Shown here: one piece after another, positions 1 to 8,108 of the stretch
Position numbering within the stretch: position 1 is the stretch's first letter
Layout of the letters: each line of letters opens with the position of its first letter
NCBI GenBank assembly: GCA_031539345.1
Contig: JAVKMO010000007.1
Location: 196,849-260,848 of the forward strand
Source of the DNA: JAVKMO01 sp031539345
GTDB lineage: Bacteria; Bacteroidota; Bacteroidia; Chitinophagales; Chitinophagaceae
DNA length: 64,000 nt
Direction of reading: 5' to 3'
The notes under the pieces: model-generated
What the model saw: the letters and a program-made list of their open reading frames with translations, nothing else
The model's database searches: none
Told to the model about the DNA's origin: nothing
Made by a program: the position numbers and the translations under genes

Positions 1-555
1 GGTTTGTCTAAAATAATACGTAAAAGCATCTAAGGGTTTATCAGACCCTAACCATACAAATCGATTGCTCCGCCATTCGATATTTGTGCCAAATTCTTTT
101 GCAAAATGTGTGCGTACAGCACTGTTAATGCCATCGGCGGCAATGACCAGGTCGTTGTTTTTGCTCAGTTGTTGAATGTCTTTTTCGACGTCAAAATTGT
201 TTTGATGCAAAATTGTGATTTTTTCTTCTTGGCAACGCTGTGCTAATAATTGCAATAATGTTTTTCGAGAACAACCACAAAATCCATTGCCGACAATGCG
301 AATTTTTTCTTTGCTGTTTTTGACGATATCCAAATCTCCCCAATAAGAAAACTTGTCTTTTAATAATTCATACGACCTTGTGTCACGATGTAAAAATTCA
401 TTTAATGTTTCGTCAGAAAAAACAACGCCAAAGCCAAACGTGTCGTCTAATTTATTTCTTTCATAAATAACAATTTCTGTTTTGGGTAAGGCTTTTTTCG
501 TCAGAATAGCAAAATACATGCCTGCGGGTCCCCCACCAATAATTGCAATTTTCAT
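1..555 (-). CDS. FAD-dependent aromatic monooxygenase, aryl-CoA 5-hydroxylase type (partial, 3' end outside window)
   Basis: Translating the minus strand from the ATG at 555 gives 185 open codons running off the left edge. It starts with a Rossmann FAD motif (GGGPAG, residues 7-12), has a GFGVVFSDETL stretch near residue 41 and the ADG motif at 140-142 of class A flavoprotein hydroxylases. From memory, the GFGVVFSD stretch and the NRFVWLG segment resemble salicylyl-CoA 5-hydroxylase (SdgC) and 2-aminobenzoyl-CoA monooxygenase more than simple 4-hydroxybenzoate hydroxylases. Those enzymes hydroxylate a CoA-activated ring at C5, which would feed a gentisate-type ring cleavage. It is the last visible gene of the minus-strand catabolic block, 42 bp after the maleate isomerase. 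The acyl-CoA specificity is inferred; the C-terminal half is not visible. Confidence 0.75.
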   Translation of the reverse strand, partial: MKIAIIGGGPAGMYFAILTKKALPKTEIVIYERNKLDDTFGFGVVFSDETLNEFLHRDTRSYELLKDKFSYWGDLDIVKNSKEKIRIVGNGFCGCSRKTLLQLLAQRCQEEKITILHQNNFDVEKDIQQLSKNNDLVIAADGINSAVRTHFAKEFGTNIEWRSNRFVWLGSDKPLDAFTYYFRQT

Positions 556-597
556 GTTATAGTTATTTCAAATATGAGATAAAGAAGGCGTTCAACG

Positions 598-1356
598 CTA
601 ATATTTTCCACTTAATAATTCACCAGCATCTGGCACTGTGGTGTCTAAGTTTAAGGCTTTTAACATTTGGTATGTTGTTGCAATGGCGGCTGTTATGGTG
701 CGTATGCCAGACTCTTTTTCTACAGCAGCGACCGCTGACAATGACGGCATTTGAACACAAGCAGACAAAACAATTGTATCGACGTTTGTCAAGTTGAGTT
801 GTTTGTAATGCTGTAATAAATTTTGTGGGTCTAATGCAGCAACGGCTAAATTGTCTGATACTTCTAAGGCAACATAGTCCATCACTTTGATTCCTTGGTC
901 TTCAATATAATCGACAACCATTTTTGTGAGGGGCTTCATATAGGGTGCAACAAGGGCTATTTTTTTTGCCCCCATCATGTGTAAAGCATCGATTAAAGAA
1001 CCGGCACTGGTTACAATTGGAGTAGGAAAATCATTGGTAACCGTTTTTTTATAGAGACGTTCTTGAGACACACAGTGATAACCTTTTCCCATTGCCATGA
1101 TAGCAACCAAGCAAGCATAGCCCATCACATCAACGTGTGCATCAGAAAGTGAAATGGCACATTCGTCAGACGCTGCGTCCATTTTTGCCAGCTCTTCTTG
1201 GGTAACGTGTTTCATGCGCATACGTGCAGAATGAAATGTAAACCGTTCTGGCAAAATCGTTTCTCGACGTTGAAACAGGGCAGGGATTTCTGTTTCCATT
1301 GTAACGTTTGAACTCGGCACAATTTGTCCAATTTTATACTTGATTTTTTTAGTCAT
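598..1356 (-). CDS. Maleate cis-trans isomerase (Asp/Glu racemase superfamily)
   Basis: A 252-residue cytoplasmic protein, full length for maleate isomerase, which converts maleate to fumarate so that it enters the TCA cycle. The N-terminus contains PSSNVTMETEIPA, and the two expected catalytic cysteines lie at Cys82 (GYACLVAIM) and Cys200 (LSACVQMPS). These are the positions I recall for the characterised NicE-type enzyme. The related arylmalonate decarboxylases and Asp racemases share the fold, but the N-terminal segment and the GELLSGKY ending are those of maleate isomerases. It lies 9 bp downstream of the FAH-family hydrolase, so the two are probably translated together. The likely source of maleate is hydrolysis of maleylpyruvate by that neighbour. 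Confidence 0.88.
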   Translation of the reverse strand: MTKKIKYKIGQIVPSSNVTMETEIPALFQRRETILPERFTFHSARMRMKHVTQEELAKMDAASDECAISLSDAHVDVMGYACLVAIMAMGKGYHCVSQERLYKKTVTNDFPTPIVTSAGSLIDALHMMGAKKIALVAPYMKPLTKMVVDYIEDQGIKVMDYVALEVSDNLAVAALDPQNLLQHYKQLNLTNVDTIVLSACVQMPSLSAVAAVEKESGIRTITAAIATTYQMLKALNLDTTVPDAGELLSGKY

Positions 1357-1365
1357 ATAGCGCGT

Positions 1366-2280
1366 TTAATACATTTTTACAATAGGGTTTGTAAGCGTTC
1401 CTAATTGGTCGATTGTAATTTCTACAGTATCTCCAGGCCACATAAATTCTTGTGGATTTCGTCCTGCACCAACACCAGCAGGCGTTCCTGATGCAATAAT
1501 ATCACCGGGTATGAGGCTGATGACTTCACTGATATCTTCAATGATGGCATTGACATTAAAAAGCATAAGTTTAGTATTGCTGTTTTGTTTTTCTATGCCA
1601 TTGACTTTTGTAATAATTTGCAAATTATGAGGGTCTTTGAGTTCATCAGCAGTCAAAATATACGGTCCCATAGGGGCAAAAGAATCTTGTCCTTTCGACA
1701 CAATCCACTGCCCTTCTCGTCTGCAATCTCTTGCAGAAATATCATTGATAATGGTATAACCAAACACGTGTTTTAAGGCATTTTCTTTTTTCACTTTCGT
1801 GGCTCGACTTCCAATAATAACGCCAAGTTCTCCTTCCCAATCGAGTTGTTTTGTTATTTTTTCGTTATGCCAAATGGGTTCGTTAGGTGCGATAACGGCT
1901 GTAGTTGGTTTGCTAAAAATGATACATTTTGTGGGCAACTTTCCTGTTGTATCTAAGGCTCTTGCCGATTCTGCAACGTGTTCTGTATAGTTTAAACCAA
2001 TGCCAAAAATATTGCGTCTTGGATTAGGAATAGGTGCTAAAAGGCGAACGTTTACAAATGGCACAGATGTGCCAATAAAATATTTGCGTTCTATTTTTTT
2101 AATAATGTCGCTGACTTCTTCTACTGCGATATTGCCGAGTTCGATAAAATTATTCATGCAAGAAGGCAAAGGTAAATTGATTGCCTTGCCGAATTTTTCC
2201 ATATCAATAACGATGTCGTTGTGAAGGATGCCCAACCTGCCAGCATCTTGTGTTTTTGAACGATAAGTAACGAGTTTCAT
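1366..2280 (-). CDS. Fumarylacetoacetate hydrolase-family protein, probable maleylpyruvate/acylpyruvate hydrolase
   Basis: 304 residues: an N-terminal domain of about 80 residues followed by the FAH catalytic domain. Visible family motifs are GLNYTEH, the metal-binding LDWEGELGVIIG, INDISARDCR, SKGQDSFAPMGP and the C-terminal SGTPAGVGAGR. The superfamily cleaves C-C bonds of acylpyruvates or isomerises/hydrates similar diketoacids, using Mg2+ or Mn2+. Next to a maleate isomerase and downstream of a gentisate-dioxygenase-like cupin, hydrolysis of maleylpyruvate to maleate and pyruvate is the best-fitting role. This is inference from context, because FAH members are hard to tell apart by sequence; fumarylpyruvate hydrolase is the main alternative. 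The gap to the oxidoreductase gene upstream is 34 bp. Confidence 0.8.
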   Translation of the reverse strand: MKLVTYRSKTQDAGRLGILHNDIVIDMEKFGKAINLPLPSCMNNFIELGNIAVEEVSDIIKKIERKYFIGTSVPFVNVRLLAPIPNPRRNIFGIGLNYTEHVAESARALDTTGKLPTKCIIFSKPTTAVIAPNEPIWHNEKITKQLDWEGELGVIIGSRATKVKKENALKHVFGYTIINDISARDCRREGQWIVSKGQDSFAPMGPYILTADELKDPHNLQIITKVNGIEKQNSNTKLMLFNVNAIIEDISEVISLIPGDIIASGTPAGVGAGRNPQEFMWPGDTVEITIDQLGTLTNPIVKMY

Positions 2281-2314
2281 ATAATTGTTGTTTTAATAAT
2301 GAATAGAATGTAAT

Positions 2315-3883
2315 TTATTTTTTGATGAGTTGTTGTGCAATATGAAAGCCAGAAACACCACCTAGTCCGGGTCCGGGATGTGTAGATGCTCCAATATGAA
2401 ACACATTTTTGACTGGTGTGTTATGGTTTTTTTGTGTGCTGACTGGTCGCCATAATAAATACTGATTCAATTCGCAAGAACCACCATAAGGGTCGCCATG
2501 TTCTAAATTGATGTTGAGCTGAGACAGTTCTTTCGGTGAAATTATTTGCTTGTAAATACAAGCTGTTTGGATATTAGAAATGTATTGTTCTACACGCTTC
2601 AAAATTCTATCGGCATACGCATCACTCAATGCTGTTGTCCATTCTCCTTTGCATAAATGATTGAGTTGATTCGCCGCATCAGCAACGGGATAATTTGGGC
2701 ATTCTGGCAATTGAATCCACAAAACATATTTTCCTTGTGGTGCCCTTGTTGTATCAACGGCACTTTGTTGTGCGATACAAATTGTTGCTTTTTGAGGAAG
2801 TTGCTGGCGCGTAGCCTCGTTCACAGCTTGAGACACATCATCAATTCCGTCTGTTAAATGTACATAAACAACATTGTCTAATTCAGTATTAAACCACTTT
2901 GGTTTTTCATTTAAAATTAAATGAATTTGCATATTGCCTTTACCATATTGATATTTTTTAACTTGCATTTGTGTGTCTTGTGGCACACTTTTTTGTGGCA
3001 ATAATTTTTGATAAAGTTGGTTTGGTGTTGTGTTAGCAACAATAAATTTTGCGTTCCAAACGGTGCCGTCTTTACATTTTACGCCAGTTGCTTTTTGGTG
3101 TGTATTGAGTATAATTTCAACAACGTGTTGTTGCATTAGGCATTGACCTCCATATTGTTCAATGATTTTTTTTAAGGCATCTACAATTTTATAGCTACCT
3201 CCTTTCACAAGCGGCAATCCTACCATTTCAACAGTCATGGCAATAATTTTTGCCATTGTAGAAGAAAAAGGACTTTCGACAGATAAGCCTGTATGCAAAA
3301 CCCAAGGGGCTAAACTCGCTAACAATTCTTTCGATTGAAAACAAGAAGGCAAATCTTGACGTAAGCTGGGTAAGAAACTTTGCACATTTTTTAAGGATTG
3401 ATGTATGCCTGTTTTGTAAACATATTTGGCTAAGAACCAGGCTGTTTGTTTTGTAAATAATTCTTGTCCAAGCATTGTAAATAAAAGTGGTGCATGCTGT
3501 CCAACAAATTCCATTTGTTGATGATAAACGTCTCCATCACCTGGCGACAATGTGTTAAAGGCTTTGATATTGTCTTGTCGGTTTGTTTTGATGATGGTAA
3601 ATGTTTTATTCGACAATACACTTCCTGTTGGCGTATTATTATAGACAAATTCCAAACCCTGCTGCTCTAAATCTTTTTTTAATGCTGCATAAGAAGGTGA
3701 AGTAACAAATAAAGGATAGGCTGTGGACATGGTATCGATAATACAGCCATCTACTTTTTCGCTACGAATACAGCCGCCCAGATAATCGCTACTTTCTAAA
3801 ACAAGCACTTTTTTACCTGCCTTTGCGAGCAAGGCTGCTCCGATTAAACTATTGATACCTCCTCCAATAAAAATAGTGTGCAT
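2315..3883 (-). CDS. NAD(P)/FAD-dependent oxidoreductase, phytoene desaturase/PYROXD2-like
   Basis: 522 residues with an N-terminal dinucleotide-binding motif (FIGGGINSLIGAALLAKAG), then a GGCIRSEKVDG segment and a C-terminal FAD-contact region (GASTHPGPGLGGVSG). This domain order is that of the phytoene dehydrogenase/amine oxidase superfamily. Reactions in this group are desaturations or dehydrogenations of hydrophobic substrates; the actual substrate cannot be read from the sequence. It starts 10 bp after the indolepyruvate-oxidoreductase-like B subunit, so the two are almost certainly co-transcribed. A carotenoid role is unlikely because no other carotenoid gene is present. A dehydrogenation step of the same catabolic pathway is more plausible. 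Confidence 0.75.
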   Translation of the reverse strand: MHTIFIGGGINSLIGAALLAKAGKKVLVLESSDYLGGCIRSEKVDGCIIDTMSTAYPLFVTSPSYAALKKDLEQQGLEFVYNNTPTGSVLSNKTFTIIKTNRQDNIKAFNTLSPGDGDVYHQQMEFVGQHAPLLFTMLGQELFTKQTAWFLAKYVYKTGIHQSLKNVQSFLPSLRQDLPSCFQSKELLASLAPWVLHTGLSVESPFSSTMAKIIAMTVEMVGLPLVKGGSYKIVDALKKIIEQYGGQCLMQQHVVEIILNTHQKATGVKCKDGTVWNAKFIVANTTPNQLYQKLLPQKSVPQDTQMQVKKYQYGKGNMQIHLILNEKPKWFNTELDNVVYVHLTDGIDDVSQAVNEATRQQLPQKATICIAQQSAVDTTRAPQGKYVLWIQLPECPNYPVADAANQLNHLCKGEWTTALSDAYADRILKRVEQYISNIQTACIYKQIISPKELSQLNINLEHGDPYGGSCELNQYLLWRPVSTQKNHNTPVKNVFHIGASTHPGPGLGGVSGFHIAQQLIKK

Positions 3884-3893
3884 ACAATGTGTT

Positions 3894-5435
3894 TTAAACG
3901 TTAAAAAAGGTTTTTATTTTCAGTTGTAAATCTTCGAGTTTGTGATTTTTGAGAGCATATTGAATGAGATATTCTACATGTTCGTGAATGTTAGGCACAC
4001 TTTTATGATTGATTGCAAATTCATTGATGGACTTAAATTTAGAATCTCCTCGTGCATACGTATCGCCGTAACCTTTTTTTAATCGGTATGTTTTGGCAAT
4101 TTGAATGGCTAAATCATAATTCGTTTTTAAGGCTGTGTCGATTCGCTTAAACCAATAGTTGATGTTTTCAATTTCTTCATCATGCCGAAATGTGAACATT
4201 CTGTATCGCCTCATACCACCAATGATATAGAGCATTAAAAAAGGCACCAGCTTGTGCGTATTCATTCGTCTGTCTTTGTCTAAATATTTAACAAACCACC
4301 TTCTACAAGTTTTATTTGTAGATAAAAACCGACCTATAGGTTTGGGCAAAAAGCCAACGACTTCATCATATCCTGGATGTAAATAATCGATCACTTGAAC
4401 CACCTCTTTGTCTTTTGCTTCTACTTGTTGATATACTTCGTGCCATCTGTCTTCACGCGTTTTTAAATCGGCTACATTGACTAAATCATCATACGTCATT
4501 GCAATGGCAAGATAGCGGGCTATGTTTTGCGAGAGTTCATATTGTGTGCCGATATAGGAGGAGTCAATATCAACATATTTTTTCACTTTATTCAAATATT
4601 CGATTGCCCATTTTTTATTTTGCCATTCACATACTTGTGTTACACCAGCAAATAAAGTTTGATGCAAAACAGCAGGAAAATCTTGCTCGATTTTCACTAC
4701 AAGTTGCTTTAATATCGGAGATAGAATTGTCGGCGGAATGTCTTTAAATGTCGCTTTTGCTACGCCTGGTTGATACGACTGATGAGGTGCATTCGACAAT
4801 TTTACATAGTCTAAAGATTCTCGAAATGCGTTTAAACTTGTTTTTACACCAACGCCGCTATCAATGATAACTTCTTGAAATTGTTTGCCATCAAAAGGCA
4901 AACTATTAGACCCTGCAATTGCACCCAAAAGGCTGGCAGAAATGACGCTGTGATTTTTTTCTGCAATGAGTTTAAAGTTTCCGCAGTAAAATGTTTTGGC
5001 ATATTTTTTTGTCATTTCAAAAATATCTTCACCGTTTGATATGCCGTCGCCAGGAGTTTCTTTTTCTTGAATGGCAAGATTTCTGTGTGTAGAAAAAATC
5101 ATCGTTGTTTCATTACTCACAAAACCCCTTTGAATCGCTCTACCGGCTTCTAATATTTCTGTCGCAATTAATAAATCTACTTTTCCTTGTTCGGGCATTT
5201 GTGCCAAAATAGGGGTATGAATTTTGCCATCTATGGTAATGCTTGATAACGGAACTAATTCGATATAATAAACCGTAGATCCTGTTCTTTGTGCAACGCC
5301 AGCAATAGTTGTTGATTGAGCCCAATAGTTATTTTTCTCTGCCAGTTTTACTATCCATTGTGTCAATACCCCACCACCGTCTCCGCCGACAGCGATAATG
5401 GCTATTTTAATTGGTTCTATTTTTGTTTTTGCCAT
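3894..5435 (-). CDS. iorB: 2-oxoacid (indolepyruvate-type) oxidoreductase, subunit B with DUF6537 extension
   Basis: 513 residues. Residues 1 to about 200 form the gamma-type domain of 2-oxoacid:ferredoxin oxidoreductases (GGDGGGVLTQWIV near the N-terminus and the AQRTGSTVYYIE segment). The remaining ~300 residues match the DUF6537 extension found on long IorB subunits of aerobic bacteria. With IorA it should oxidatively decarboxylate an aryl-2-oxoacid to an aryl-CoA, passing electrons to ferredoxin or another acceptor. It lies 40 bp downstream of iorA. No ferredoxin gene is seen beside it. The specificity for indolepyruvate is only the family name; the pathway context suggests an arylglyoxylate such as isatinate. 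Confidence 0.85.
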   Translation of the reverse strand: MAKTKIEPIKIAIIAVGGDGGGVLTQWIVKLAEKNNYWAQSTTIAGVAQRTGSTVYYIELVPLSSITIDGKIHTPILAQMPEQGKVDLLIATEILEAGRAIQRGFVSNETTMIFSTHRNLAIQEKETPGDGISNGEDIFEMTKKYAKTFYCGNFKLIAEKNHSVISASLLGAIAGSNSLPFDGKQFQEVIIDSGVGVKTSLNAFRESLDYVKLSNAPHQSYQPGVAKATFKDIPPTILSPILKQLVVKIEQDFPAVLHQTLFAGVTQVCEWQNKKWAIEYLNKVKKYVDIDSSYIGTQYELSQNIARYLAIAMTYDDLVNVADLKTREDRWHEVYQQVEAKDKEVVQVIDYLHPGYDEVVGFLPKPIGRFLSTNKTCRRWFVKYLDKDRRMNTHKLVPFLMLYIIGGMRRYRMFTFRHDEEIENINYWFKRIDTALKTNYDLAIQIAKTYRLKKGYGDTYARGDSKFKSINEFAINHKSVPNIHEHVEYLIQYALKNHKLEDLQLKIKTFFNV

Positions 5436-5475
5436 ACAAATATTAAATTCTAAAAATTATCTGTCTTGTGTTCCA

Positions 5476-7641
5476 TTATATAGATGCTAAAGAATAACGA
5501 TGTCGTCTTCTTTTTTGTAAAAAACGGATTGTTGTTCTTCGTATCACATGGCTTATTTTTTCTGTCCATGTTGGGTTATGCACCAAAGTTGCTTTGTAAA
5601 AAGAAGGACACAAAACGGCCGCTTCTGCCACTTCGCCACAATTGCCACAAGCTACGCAGGAATAATCGATTTTTGCTATTGGGTCTTCTCTCAAAGGGTT
5701 TGTAGAATATCCTAAAGTTAAAGATGGACAGCCTGACAAACGCATACATTCGTGGTCGCCAGTACAAATTTTTTCATCTACGCCAAAGCGTTCTTTTACT
5801 GCTCTTTGTTTTTTTTCTAAGGTTTTTTTATACTCACTTTTTTCTCTACGCACTTTGTTTAAAGAGCATTCTGATTGGGCGATAATAACTTTAGGTCCTT
5901 TGTAATTCGTAACTAAAGATTCAGTCAAAATCTGAACCATTTTTTGTACGTCATAGGTATTGTCAATGAATTTGACCCATTCTACGCCAACGCCACGAAC
6001 CGCTTTTTCTATAGGATTATTGGTTTTTCGCCAGGGTAAAAAAGAGGTGCGTGTTGAAAGAATGTCTTGCCCTCCTGTTGCGGCGGCATAGTTATTGTCA
6101 ACAATAACAATTACGCCATCAAATTGATTAAACACAGCATTGCCAATGCCTGTTGCTAATCCATTGTGCCAAAAACCACCGTCCCCCATAAAAGCTATTG
6201 GGCGTTTTTGTCCTTGACTGCTTGTGAAATGGGCAAGATTAAAAGCAGACGCTGAAGACGCCCCCAAACCATAGCCCATAGTTGTTGTGCCAATATTAAA
6301 AGGCGGTAGAATAGAAAAGATATGACAACCAATGTCGCCCGAAACGTGGTGTTCTCCTAAATTTTGTTGCACTAATTTAAGTGCTGCAAAAATGGGACGT
6401 TCTGGACAGCCCGTACAAAAGCCTGCAGGTCGAACGGGAATTGTTTCTGTGAGTGTTTTTTTATCTGCGTCATTGACAACCGTAAGTGTAGATGCAGTGT
6501 CGTCTTTCACTTTTTGTTTAAAGTCATTTAAAAAATCATTTAAACCCTTTTTAATGATATCAATAGTATAATCTCCACCTAAAGGGAGGACATTTTTTCC
6601 ATAAATTTTTGTTTTCAAATTATGCTGGTTTACAATGTAGGCTATATTTTGTTCTACATAATTGGGTTGTGCTTCTTCGATAACAAGAATGCCTTTTTTG
6701 TCTTTGCAGAAATCAACAATTTCTTCGGCATGTAGGGGGTAAGCAACGTTTAACACAAACGTTGAAATGTTGATATTGCCTAAATGGTCAGATAAATTAT
6801 ACGCCGTTAAAGCTCTGTTCAGATTGTTAAACAATCCTCCTAAAACAATAATTCCAATATCATTCTTCTCTCCTACTATGTGTTCATTTAAAGCGTTGTC
6901 TTTAATAAATTGTAGTGCGGCTGGCATACGCACTTTTATTTTTTCTTGTTCGTGCAAAAAACTTGCAGGTGGCAATACGATGCGGCTATTATCTCTCTTG
7001 GGGTTATTCAAACAATCACTAATTTTAACTTTTGGGGACTGGTTATTTTTAGCGATAAATTGACCATATAAATGACAACTCCTTACACGTAACTGTAAAA
7101 AAACGGGCGTATTACTTGCTTCTGAAAGCAAAAAGGCGTGTTCAACGGCTTTTACAATACTCTCTAAATTGGGCTTAGGGTCGATTAACCATATTTGTGA
7201 TTTCATGGCAAAAGCGTGTGTACGTTCTTGCATAATTGATGAGCCTTCGCCATAATCTTCGCCAATAATAATCACAGTTCCTCCAGTAACTCCGCCAGAC
7301 GCTAAATTAGACAAAGCATCGGAGGCTACATTTGTACCGACGGTTGATTTCCAAGTTACAGCACCACGCACAGGATACATAACAGATGCACTTAACATTG
7401 ATGCAGCGGCAGCTTCTGAAGCACTGCTTTCAAAAAGTACGCCCAATTCTTTTAATAAAGGTTGTGCGTCAGAAAACACGTCCATTAAATGCGAAATCGG
7501 CGACCCTTGATAACCACCAACATAACTTACGCCGTTTTCTAATAAGGCTTTTGTAACGGCTAAAATGCCTTCACCATGAAATACTTGACCTGCGCCAAGC
7601 CTTAAATGTTCTACTTCTTTTTTAAATGAACGTTCTGCCAT
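5476..7641 (-). CDS. iorA: 2-oxoacid (indolepyruvate-type) oxidoreductase, TPP-binding subunit A
   Basis: 721 residues. The N-terminal part is the pyrimidine-binding domain of 2-oxoacid oxidoreductases (GGYQGSPISHL, GVTGGTVIIIGEDYG). A CTGCPERP motif precedes the thiamin diphosphate-binding domain (GDIGCHIFSILPP, GDGGFWHNGL, VDNNYAAATGGQD). The C-terminal ~100 residues carry two [4Fe-4S] sets (CTGDHECMRLSGC, and CVACGNCG followed by LCP). This is the usual IorA layout and length. It forms the catalytic complex with the adjacent B subunit in the cytoplasm. Only a small four-helix-bundle gene, likely inserted later, separates it from the cyclase gene. Iron-sulfur clusters in an otherwise aerobic pathway are known for long IorAB pairs. 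Confidence 0.9.
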   Translation of the reverse strand: MAERSFKKEVEHLRLGAGQVFHGEGILAVTKALLENGVSYVGGYQGSPISHLMDVFSDAQPLLKELGVLFESSASEAAAASMLSASVMYPVRGAVTWKSTVGTNVASDALSNLASGGVTGGTVIIIGEDYGEGSSIMQERTHAFAMKSQIWLIDPKPNLESIVKAVEHAFLLSEASNTPVFLQLRVRSCHLYGQFIAKNNQSPKVKISDCLNNPKRDNSRIVLPPASFLHEQEKIKVRMPAALQFIKDNALNEHIVGEKNDIGIIVLGGLFNNLNRALTAYNLSDHLGNINISTFVLNVAYPLHAEEIVDFCKDKKGILVIEEAQPNYVEQNIAYIVNQHNLKTKIYGKNVLPLGGDYTIDIIKKGLNDFLNDFKQKVKDDTASTLTVVNDADKKTLTETIPVRPAGFCTGCPERPIFAALKLVQQNLGEHHVSGDIGCHIFSILPPFNIGTTTMGYGLGASSASAFNLAHFTSSQGQKRPIAFMGDGGFWHNGLATGIGNAVFNQFDGVIVIVDNNYAAATGGQDILSTRTSFLPWRKTNNPIEKAVRGVGVEWVKFIDNTYDVQKMVQILTESLVTNYKGPKVIIAQSECSLNKVRREKSEYKKTLEKKQRAVKERFGVDEKICTGDHECMRLSGCPSLTLGYSTNPLREDPIAKIDYSCVACGNCGEVAEAAVLCPSFYKATLVHNPTWTEKISHVIRRTTIRFLQKRRRHRYSLASI

Positions 7642-7647
7642 GGAAAT

Positions 7648-7675
7648 AATGGTTAGTTGTTAATGGTTAGTTGTT
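7648..7675. repeat. Inverted repeat, left arm, at the end of the four-helix-bundle gene
   Basis: Two tandem units AATGGTTAGTTG / TTAATGGTTAGTTG lie between the start of iorA and the stop of the four-helix-bundle gene, overlapping its last codons. The right arm at 8075-8108 carries the reverse complement (AACCATTAACCATT), so the small gene is bracketed by imperfect inverted repeats. Confidence 0.6.
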
Positions 7676-8022
7676 GTGTTTTTTGCTGTTTTGATGCTGC
7701 TGGTTATGAGTTTAATAATTTCAATGGCTTGAGGTTGGATGCTTTCAAATTCTTTTAATGTCAACATATTACTTGCGTGCAATAATTCTAACCAATATAT
7801 CGTTTCGTTAATTTCTTTTTGTGCTACTGCTAGTTTATGGATAAAATCTATTTTACTCTCACTATGTTCTGCCTCTCTTATCATTGCTCCAACCGACGTT
7901 CCACTTTTTAATAATTGTTTTGACAAAACGTATTCTTTTTGTTTCACTTGTAAATGTTGAGACAGTTTAAAAATCCTTAATGCAAAATTGAACGTCTTTG
8001 TTTTTAAAATATTATCCTTCAT
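7660..8022 (-). CDS. Four-helix bundle protein (23S rRNA intervening-sequence protein family)
   Basis: 120 residues, almost wholly helical, with the family pattern: SKQLLKSGTSVGAMIREAEHSESKIDFIHKL in spirit, then KEINETIYWLELL. This family was named from proteins encoded in 23S rRNA intervening sequences and is common as single genes in Bacteroidota; its function is not established. It interrupts an otherwise tightly spaced catabolic operon and its last codons (TTNH-stop) are made by the flanking AATGGTTA repeat. The gene before it ends in the matching repeat of opposite orientation. It therefore looks like a small insertion unit, not part of the pathway. Confidence 0.8.
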   Translation of the reverse strand: MKDNILKTKTFNFALRIFKLSQHLQVKQKEYVLSKQLLKSGTSVGAMIREAEHSESKIDFIHKLAVAQKEINETIYWLELLHASNMLTLKEFESIQPQAIEIIKLITSSIKTAKNTTTNH

Positions 8023-8074
8023 TAAAAAACAATTGTTAGTTGTTTGAATTGTCTTAATTTATTGGTTAAATCTC

Positions 8075-8108
8075 ATCATTAACCATTCATCATTAACCAT
8101 TAACCATT
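8075..8108. repeat. Inverted repeat, right arm, overlapping the 3' end of the cyclase gene
   Basis: Three AACCATT units (CATTAACCATT, CATTAACCATTAACCATT) occupy the 3' end of the cyclase gene and the space before the four-helix-bundle gene. The cyclase ends in Met-Val-Asn-Gly-stop because its last codons lie inside this repeat, so the insertion may have replaced the original C-terminus. Confidence 0.6.

Noticed and set aside
543..797. Plus-strand ORF across the monooxygenase/maleate isomerase junction
   Set aside because: It is antisense to the strongly supported maleate isomerase and has no domain; a shadow frame.
2315..3883. Carotenoid biosynthesis gene (crtI)
   Set aside because: The fold matches, but there are no crtB/crtE neighbours and the gene sits 10 bp from iorB in a catabolic operon.
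7648..8108. CRISPR-like short repeats
   Set aside because: The AATGGTTA units are tandem or inverted without spacers of regular length, and no cas genes are present.
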